A stretch of DNA of 64,000 nt, from positions 57,749,001-57,813,000 of the forward strand of contig JAUMIR010000005.1 in NCBI GenBank assembly GCA_030847615.1. Direction: 5' to 3'. This document shows positions 56,237-64,000 of this stretch, piece by piece. The position numbers and the translations under genes are program-made. Each line of letters opens with the position of its first letter. Position 1 is the stretch's first letter. The notes beneath the pieces were generated by a model, which was not told the DNA's origin, searched no databases, and was given only the letters and a program-made list of their open reading frames with translations. Source of the stretch: Gambelia wislizenii (taxonomy: Eukaryota; Chordata; Lepidosauria; Squamata; Crotaphytidae).

Positions 56237-58284
56237 TTGTCCACGTGGTGGCTGAGATAGATAGTGACTCTTTTGCCTTCTGATGGTTCAATGTACACAA
56301 ATTTTGTCTCATGCACAAAATTATTAAAAATATTGTGCATAAAATTACCTTCAGGCTATATGCATAAGATGTATACATATAAATGCATTTCATGTTTAGA
56401 TTTGGGTTGCATCTCCAAAATATGTAAATATTCCAAAATCTAGGGGGTGGGCAGGGGAAATCAAAATCCAAAACACTTTTAGTCCCAAGCACTTCGGAGA
56501 AGATATACTCAAACTGTATTTGGATCTAGTATTTTATGTGGTTTACTTTGTGTTTACAGAATTTATTTTGTGTTTCTTTTGTTTTTTACTACAGACTCAA
56601 TTTTGTTCAACACAGGATGCAAAAAGCATACATTAAAATTAAGGTATTATGAGCCCATGAATTTGTTTTGAGTACCAGAAATGAACAGAACACACAGTCC
56701 CTTCATAAAAAAAAAAAAAGAATACATCTCCTGCCTTGTTATCCTCAACCTTGCCTCATTTCAGCTGTATAACTGGGAAGGGGGAGTTATTTTAGCGGTA
56801 TAATTTGAGGGGGGCAGGAATAATTTGTTGCTGGCATTACTAAAACAGGTGAGCATCTAAATTTGGTGGGGCAGGAATAATTTGTTGCTGGCATTATTAA
56901 AACAGGTGAGCATCCAAAATACTTGTTGATCTACTACAATTCATCCAGAGATCTACCAGCATATCCAGATCTGCCATCTGCCCACCTCAGCTGTACATAA
57001 TGGGATTTTTTGCTTTTAAAACACTGCAGTGCTTAAAAACACCCAGATTTGAAGTTTCAGTTCAGGTCTGTCCTTAAATGAAATATATCAGGAAAGATGG
57101 AAATTACAGGAGGAGTCATGACACCTAATCTTATTTCCCCTTCAGTCATTAATCATGTACAGTTTCAAACAGCCATTTAGGAAGGTGAAATTCTGAAATG
57201 ATCTCTGCAGAGACAGAAGAATATGATTCTTTGTTCCTGTTGCTGTGACACATATTGGAAAATGTTGAAATTATCAGCTTCCTGATGTTTGTCTTGCAAG
57301 CCAAATTAATGCATGAGCAACCATTTTTCATATTAATTTTTAGATACTTTCCCCTATATAAATAAATAATGTGAAGCATATTTAAGGAAGGATGTTTTTA
57401 CAAGCTAGGTAAGATGCTTATAATCAGACAAAGACATTCTCATGCCTCCTTTCTCTTTTCTTACACCATCATCACCACTACTTTGTTTTTGCAACAAATC
57501 CATTAAAGAAGGAAAGGTGGAATGGCTACATAACATCATTTGATTGGTAGCATTTGAAGCTGCATGGTTGAAAGCTCCCACATACATTCCGTTCCTTACA
57601 TTTGAGTCAATAGGAAATTGGCCTTTTGTTGTCTTTTTCGTTTATTTATTAACATTTTGAAAAGATATATTTCACATTACTTCCTAAAAAAGGAATTCAA
57701 GGTAGCTAACAATTTTTTAAAAAGTAATCTTACTGTATTTAAAACATGGATCATGACCATCCTGCCTAAAAGAATTAAAAAAAACAAAAAACAAATACCA
57801 AATACAAGCAACAATATAATTGTTGCTTCTTTCAAAACAAGCAAACAAAACAGGCAAATCCATGAAAAAAAATCCAAAGGGATGCAGTTTTTTTTATTGG
57901 TCTTTTTTTGGGGGGTGGGTGGGAAAACTATATCCCAGCCCACTGCCATTTAGTCATAAGGTGAAGCAAAAACTCAGTAGCTCCAAATATACAAGGTCTC
58001 AGGCCCAAACTTAGGCTCCTTTGATTAAAAGATATTAAACCAAAGTGAGAATGGATCTCATCTTGAAACTTCAGACATTTTCTGCCAGTGAAATGAGGCA
58101 ATAATGGGTTAGATAGATTAATGGTCTGCTTTAATATAAAAGGATCCCACATTTTTATCTGTTCTTCCATGTGTTTTTTCAAATCCTCAGTCATATTATG
58201 GTGATAGTCTGTCCTTTCTTGAAGGCCTACTCTCCTTTAAGAAAAACAAAACAAAAACAAATCACACCTGACAAAAAGCTAAGT
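56237..58284. repeat. Unrecognised sequence with a 57-bp tandem duplication
   Basis: About 2 kb of AT-rich sequence. 56811-56867 is repeated at 56868-56920 (unit starts ggggcaggaataatttgttg) with a couple of changes. No gene recognised. Confidence 0.6.
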
Positions 58285-58378
58285 CAGGAATAGGGAATAT
58301 GTGAGTCTTCCTCATGCCAATATTTTTGCTACCACTAGCCATCCAACAACATCTAGAGGGCCAAATATTCCGCACCTA
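58285..58378. mobile_element. hAT-like hairpin MITE (family C), shortened
   Basis: Left caggaatagggaatatgtga and right 'agggccaaatattccgcacctag' are inverted ends. 'ccaacaacatctagagggcc' is the family core. Confidence 0.6.
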
Positions 58379-60266
58379 GGGATTCCTCAATCATCCTTTA
58401 TAGAATGAATCCTAAATGGTATTAATAAGGACAGATGCTCCTGCAAAGTCCAAATGCTCAATTAAAAGAAGATAAAAGCAGAGAGTCAATGATTCCTTTG
58501 TGCAGGTTATAAGTAGATTGAAAAAGATAAGAAAGAATCTTAGTGGTGCTCGTTCCACATCCCCAAAAGTCTACATCTGTTGTTTCTTCATACCTCATAG
58601 CTGCTCATTGTAAATGACTGTCAATTTCATTTCTGCTAAAAGACAGGTAGCAGGCAGTGACCAGCATATATGCTACCAACCACCCAAGCCTCCCTCCCTT
58701 CACCCTCTCTCTTTTGTTTCCACAGGGCTGATCCACAGTCAGCTAGCTAGCCAAGTTTGTTTATTCCTCTAGTCTTTTCCTCCTTCCTTCCTTCCTCTGA
58801 CAACTACATTCGCTGACTGACAGAACCTCTGTGTAATTGGTACTACTAGAGGGCAGCTATTGTGACCGGTATTTCTCCTTTCCCTCCCTCCTTGCCACCA
58901 CTGCTCTCAACACCTTCCTTCACTGCCCTTTCTTACTCTGCTCCTTTCTTCTTTGGGCCCAATCCTGTGGCAGCAAGAAAGAGCTGCAGCCTCCATCACT
59001 GCTGTGAGCTTTGTTCCCTTCCCCATCTGTTCTCTCCCTCTGGATCTAATTGGATGGCAGTGGCACAGGAGATATAGCTGTTCCTCCAGCTTCTTCTCAT
59101 CACCTCAGCCTGTCATTGTCCCATTGACAGGCTGAGAGGAAGAGTGTGGGTGGGCAGATTAGTGACCGAGCGCATGGTGGCAGCTACTGCTGCTGCTCTG
59201 TTTCCTTAATCACTGTCATAGACTGAGCCTGAAGAAGCAGAAGCAGCTTACACCTCCAGGAGTTAGACAGTGGGGAGGCAGGAACTAGTAGCATCAAGGG
59301 GGCAAGCTACTACTGGTGTGTATGAATAAGGCAAGGCTACTTTGCCCACACTTTGCCCCACCTTGTCTTGAAGCTATAATAATCTAGTTTTACATACTTT
59401 ACCTTGAAAAGTTGTCCAGATAGGTTTGGTTTGAGAAAGTAACAATGGAAAAGATGCCCCTGCCTTGGCCCCAATAACTCTGCTGCCCACTTCTTTAAAG
59501 ACTCTTTTATACTGAATGAACATTTTCACTGCCTAAAAGATTATCAGAAGCCAGCTGCAGTGCTGCCAAGTTCTGTATGGTTAACTTGTTATTTAAAAAT
59601 TCAGTTCTTGAAAGCCTGGTGATGTGTATTAATGGGCTGGCATAGACGGAAAAGTGACAGATATTAATTTATGCAGGCGTTCAACCAGCTGCTGAAACGG
59701 CACTTCAGTTTCTGAGAACTGAGCTGCAGAAAGGTAGCAGCTATTTGTGAGATCTTATTATGGGTGGATCGATCTGTTCTGTCTCACATCATCAAAGTGG
59801 TTTCGTGGGCCTGGTTCAAGCTGCTCTTAGTTTAGATAAAGCAAGGCATATTTTAACTCTTAAAACTATTGTTTTGTACCGTCTTGTTTTCCTGAATGTC
59901 TGGCTTTTGGATTTTTGCATAAGTTATTTAAACCAGGCTAACACTGATCTTGCAAGTGCACTGTCAATAACGATATCCAACTACTTGGAGTTAACTTGTG
60001 AAATGATGGCTATGGGACAGTTAGATGGAAGCATAACCCTCTCTTAAAACTGAGATCCAGCTGTACAAAAAATATTATGGGGGCTGGAAATCATGCTGTC
60101 CTTTCTGCACAACCTCTCTATGTGATTTAGAACAACAGTCTTCAGCTTTTTAAACTGCAGGACACACATTCACATTGACCAACATGTAACATAAGATCCA
60201 TTTCAAAAGCTATATGTTCCTCTTCCTACTTATGTCTTCAGAATCAGCAGATGAAAGGGAGAGTGG
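58379..60266. other. No recognised feature
   Basis: About 1.9 kb. A CT-rich stretch at 58680-59120 contains short frames without known domains. Confidence 0.45.
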
Positions 60267-60882
60267 GGGCTTGTCTAAATGGTAAAAATACTCCTCATAG
60301 AATTCAAAGATAATTTGTTTTGTCTAAATGGGAATCCGGCTGTATTCAGAAGGAGGGGGTCCAAAAACTCTGCGGGAAAAGCCTTTGTGACTTTTCTTTT
60401 CTTTTCTTTAAAAAAAAACTCCAAAGGAAATGCTCATTCCCATTCACTGGATCAACTGATTCACTTTGCTACACATTCTTGATAAGCGCAGGAGTAGAAA
60501 GCCGATTGGTTGGATGTGCACAGGGGGCAGAGCTTGCTGGCAAGGTAAACCACCATGTTGGGTTTTTGCTATAGCAATCATGCACTGTGGCGATGAAACA
60601 GCCTTTTCCCTCCTGTTTATTTAAGCAGAAGATCGTACTTCCGCACCTTGGATTTACTAAAAAAAAAAAACTGTTCGGCAGCAGCAACTAACCCCCCCCC
60701 CACACAAGTAATTCACTCGTGCCCACCATCTTGATTCACATGCATGCCCATTTGAACAACAAACACATATGGCTTTGCATGCCTGCAGTCTTGGTAGGAA
60801 AACATGGAGACAAATAAAAGCTGCTGTGAATTGGCATTAATGTGCATCAATCTACATTTTATTGCTTCATATAGACGAGCCC
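60267..60882 (+). mobile_element. 0.6-kb nonautonomous DNA transposon (family A), best-kept ends
   Basis: 616 bp. Starts gggcttgtctaaatggtaaa and ends catatagacgagccc. TGG flanks both ends (60264-60266, 60883-60885). 'cagaaggagggggtccaaaaa', 'gggaaaagcctttgtgactttt', 'gattggttggatgtgcac' and 'ccaccatgttgggtttttgc' follow family order. The interior has no transposase, so it must be mobilised in trans. Confidence 0.85.
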
Positions 60883-60885
60883 TGG

Positions 60886-61023
60886 GTGTCCTGTAGCTAC
60901 AGTTGCATCAAATGGAAAATGTGCCAAGATAATGTTGCTGTATGCAGTTTACCATGTAGGGGTGTGAAAAGCTATACCAGTTGAAATTTCTGATTCTACA
61001 CAAATATTACATTGATGTCTTTT

Positions 61024-61062
<39 letters not shown>

Positions 61063-61230
61063 ACCAAAAACAGAAAGTACTAGGGGTGCCATTGCTTTGA
61101 CCCACATTAGGTCCCAACTCACCAACCAAAGACTGTACAGCCTGCATCTCTACTGAAATAGCATTCTCTCCTATGGATGTACTGCCACTATTGAACTACT
61201 GGTCATATAATCAGTAGGAGAGTTTATCTT
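60886..61230. repeat. Unrecognised sequence with (AC)n microsatellite
   Basis: (AC)n at 61026-61061. Nothing else recognised. Confidence 0.7.
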
Positions 61231-61600
61231 AGGGCTTGTCTACACTGGCCAGAATACTCCACCTTCCAAGTGGAGTATTTTTGCCCTTGAGCTGGTCTAG
61301 ATCCCCCCATTACCACAATGAAATGGGCAGAAGTTGCATGTCACACCCTCTGAAGCCAGGAAGGAGGCCCTCAGCATGCAATGAAGGCTGGTCACATGCA
61401 GGGAGTCTTGATCATGTGCTGGGGGCCTCCTTCCCGGTTTCAGAACAACACCGACATTGATGTCAGCCTTGATACAGCCCAGCGTGCAGGTGTGGACTCC
61501 TGCGTTCCCTCATCAGAGCCATCTGGGTTTTCCCACATGACGTGAATTTTCCCAAGGGGTTATTTTGAAATGTTTAGAAAGGGTTTCCTCCAGCTTTCCC
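61231..61600 (+). mobile_element. Possible left end of a family A-like transposon
   Basis: ttagggcttgtctacactgg carries the family A terminal sequence preceded by TTA. The interior (GC-rich, with an inner inverted pair near 61365-61435 around 'ggaggcc') differs from family A and no right end is found. The right border given is arbitrary. Confidence 0.4.
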
Positions 61601-62593
61601 CCAGACATCGTCAGGACTATTCGGAGATGAACTGGACTGTTGTTTGAACTGCAGGGCTCCAACAAGGAGGGGGGGAGACCAGGACGGTGGATCGCTCTTC
61701 AAAGGACAGACTTTTCCTTCTGACCCTGCTGGGTCCTTTTTCCAGGTCTTGCATCACTTCCTCTGACCCAGTTTGTAATAACTCTGGAGTGGAATTCTGG
61801 ATCTTGAATACAGCCTGTTTTGGTGAGTCAACTTCACTTCCACTGAAATCCTAATATTAATCCACACACTGCGTGACCCAGAGGAAGTAGAATAATTGTT
61901 CTCTAATGCCACAAGCAATAGCATGGGTCAGGAAGCAATCTCAGTTGCAGAAGCATAGAATTTAATTCTAACCATTCATGCATCTGGGGAATGTTGATTA
62001 GAGAAAAAACTACACTGGATTTAAAGAGGCAGGATAAGCATATGGCACTTATTGATTGCAAATGTGGTTAAGGAAGCCTGCCTAGGCAGGGCATTTGAAC
62101 AGTGGTGCAAAAGGACCACACTGGAATTTCTCACAAGTGTAAAGCAAATAAAAAAGCCCCACTCATTAGAGAATATACTGGTGTTTTTTTAAAAAATCAA
62201 TTTTATGTAACATTAACACTTTTTGAAAGAGATAAGCTGCAGAGTGAAATACATTTTTGCCATAGCTTCTGAACATGCTCCTTATAGCATTTTCCAGTAG
62301 TATAAGTCTTATCATTTTATTCACTACTCTTAAAGGTTTGCAAAACTAGTTTAATATGGGAAACAGAGAAATGGCTAATTCTGAAGTTAGTTTACTTCCA
62401 AGATTCCAAAGCTTGTGATGAGTTTACAGCCCAATCCTATATTGGACTTGGAAAACTTACTTTTTTGGACTACAGCTAACAAAATTCCGCAGCCACATAG
62501 TGGGGGGATTCTGGTAGCTATAGCCCTCAAAAGTAATTTTTATGATCCCTAGGAAACATATTCGGGGTAGCCATGTTGGCCATGTAGCAAAAC
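61601..62593. other. No recognised feature
   Basis: About 1 kb without a recognised feature. Confidence 0.45.
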
Positions 62594-63292
62594 AAAATCC
62601 AGAATCCACAAAAAAGTGATACTTCTATTGGCCAACCAAACTTCAAAATATGTGATGCAGTCTTTCAAAGCTCTACTGGCTTCTTCATTAAGTAAAAGAT
62701 ATTAGAAAATAAAGAAAGAAAAGTGCCAGTGTTGAAGTCGCAGGCCTTCATGTTGTCTCAGATGTTCCTTGTGTTGTTGTTCAGATGAGGGATCTCATGC
62801 AGGCAAAGGCTATTCCTACTTTTTGACCATATGGTATACTAAGACAAAGGACAGTAAGGTGCTTCTAGACTTACCGTAACTCCTTCTGCAGCAGCAAGCC
62901 AACCTCTTTTGGTATCCAGGATCTCTCTGACCCTTTGTGAAGTCAGTGCTCCTTTGTTAGCCAGAGAGCATTGGATTTTTCTAGAAGTCTCTGTACTGCT
63001 GCATGTGGGGCGGGGGGACTTTCAGGTGTGCTGCCCTTTGTCTCAGCATACCACATGGCTAAAACGTAGGGGTGGCCTCTGCCTGCATGAGATCCCTCAC
63101 TTGAATGACAACACAAGCAGCATCTGAGGCAACATGTAGGCCTGTGATTCCAACACCATCACTTTTTTCTTTGTTTTTTAACATGTTTTCCCTGTGAAGA
63201 AGCCACTGGAGCTTCAAAAGCTTACATTGTGTATTTTGCATTTTGGTTGGCCAATAAAGGTATTGCTTTTTTTTTTGTGGATTCTGGATTTT
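62594..63292. mobile_element. Foldback repeat with arms of about 270 bp
   Basis: Left arm 62594-62862 and right arm 63019-63292 are inverted copies with moderate divergence. Matching landmarks: 'aaaatccagaatccacaaa' outermost, 'attggccaaccaaa', 'ctactggcttcttca', 'gggatctcatgcaggca' and 'agacaaagg' innermost. A spacer of about 155 bp separates them. No coding capacity. The outer sequence 'ggtagccatgttggccatgtagcaaa' type at 62571-62590 belongs to the same repeat on the left only. The family is common in reptiles, but I cannot name its superfamily. Confidence 0.7.
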
Positions 63293-64000
63293 TTTTTAAT
63301 GAGCCCTGATTCTATACATGGACTAGATCTATCCCCATTCTGTAGTTCTGCGAACTGTAGATCTTGACATGTCATCACGAGGTATTTTGTATGTGAGAGA
63401 ATGATATCCCTTACTAGCTTGCTGGACATATAATATCACTTATGGCTGCACAAAACTGCAGTGCTTTTTCTGACCTCTAAAAGGACCAATCAGATACTAC
63501 GTAAGAGGCCTTATTCTTTGGTGAAATGATCTGCAAAAGGGTCAGAAAGAGAACATTTTGTTCAGTATTACCAGTTGTGATTTTAGTAACAAGTACCACA
63601 GAGCAGTATTCTGAAGAGATGGAGGGGGAACTCTTACCTCAGGTTCCTGCAAGCCACTGTTTCTGTGTAGCAACTCCTACGGCAACACATTCAAACTATC
63701 CTTGGAAGAGAACATTCTCTCTACTTCTGTCTCTAAGATTATAACACATTTGTGAACGCTGCAAGGTCACTGTGACCTTTTCTGAACCTCACAGAAATAC
63801 ACATACAAGGGGAGACAATCAGCCACATCAACTGGCGATTAGATGTCCAACTCCCATATGGTTAGAATTGAAATTCAAGGTCTTTTGTCTACTTCTTTTG
63901 TAAACAATCAGACCTAGAAAATGTATACAGGCACAGCATAGCAGCAGGTGGCATAGGCTGGCAGGGTCCAGCACAGATTTACTGTACTGTCTTTGCCTAC
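63293..64000. other. No recognised feature
   Basis: About 0.7 kb to the window edge, no recognised gene or repeat. Confidence 0.45.

Overview
This is vertebrate nuclear DNA, almost certainly from a squamate reptile and most likely an iguanian-type lizard. The evidence is the repeat mixture: tRNA-derived SINEs and 5S rRNA-derived SINEs that share a Bov-B-like tail (the Sauria and 5S-Sauria type), CR1, L2 and L1 LINEs, many short inverted-repeat DNA transposons, and AT-rich DNA that is poor in CpG. I recognise no host protein-coding exon. The window reads as intergenic or intronic sequence, and its only full-length open reading frame belongs to a retrotransposon.

Layout. 1-6232: the end of a dead L2 LINE joined to half of a 0.6-kb inverted-repeat transposon, then SINEs, a small hairpin MITE and a 216-bp Penelope-like terminal fragment carrying a hammerhead-ribozyme core. 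6233-15371: a 5'-truncated L1 on the minus strand, bounded by 21-bp target duplications with one mismatch. Its reverse-transcriptase region is split by a complete Ty1/copia element (8719-14285). 15372-29700: mostly unrecognised sequence with SINEs, a CR1 end, Tigger-like MITEs and a stretch with more CpG (21694-22560). 29700-46925: layered old insertions (L2 hit by a Penelope-like fragment, CR1 hit by a 5S-derived SINE, L2 hit by a MITE). 46926-64000: more MITEs, a well-preserved CR1 3' half (54395-55725), a second intact hammerhead core (56104-56144), and a foldback repeat with arms of about 270 bp (62594-63292).

The centrepiece is the copia element. It has two 676-bp LTRs that I read as identical, a perfect 5-bp target duplication, a polypurine tract, one uninterrupted 1321-codon gag-pol frame with every expected catalytic motif, and a primer-binding site matching the anticodon arm of initiator tRNA-Met rather than a tRNA 3' end. 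That is the half-tRNA priming arrangement known from Drosophila copia. The copy looks very young and possibly still competent. The second notable theme is Penelope-type terminal fragments with minimal hammerhead ribozymes that nearly lack stem III. I saw no CRISPR array, operon or other prokaryotic structure. Element names are assigned by recognition, not by a database search.
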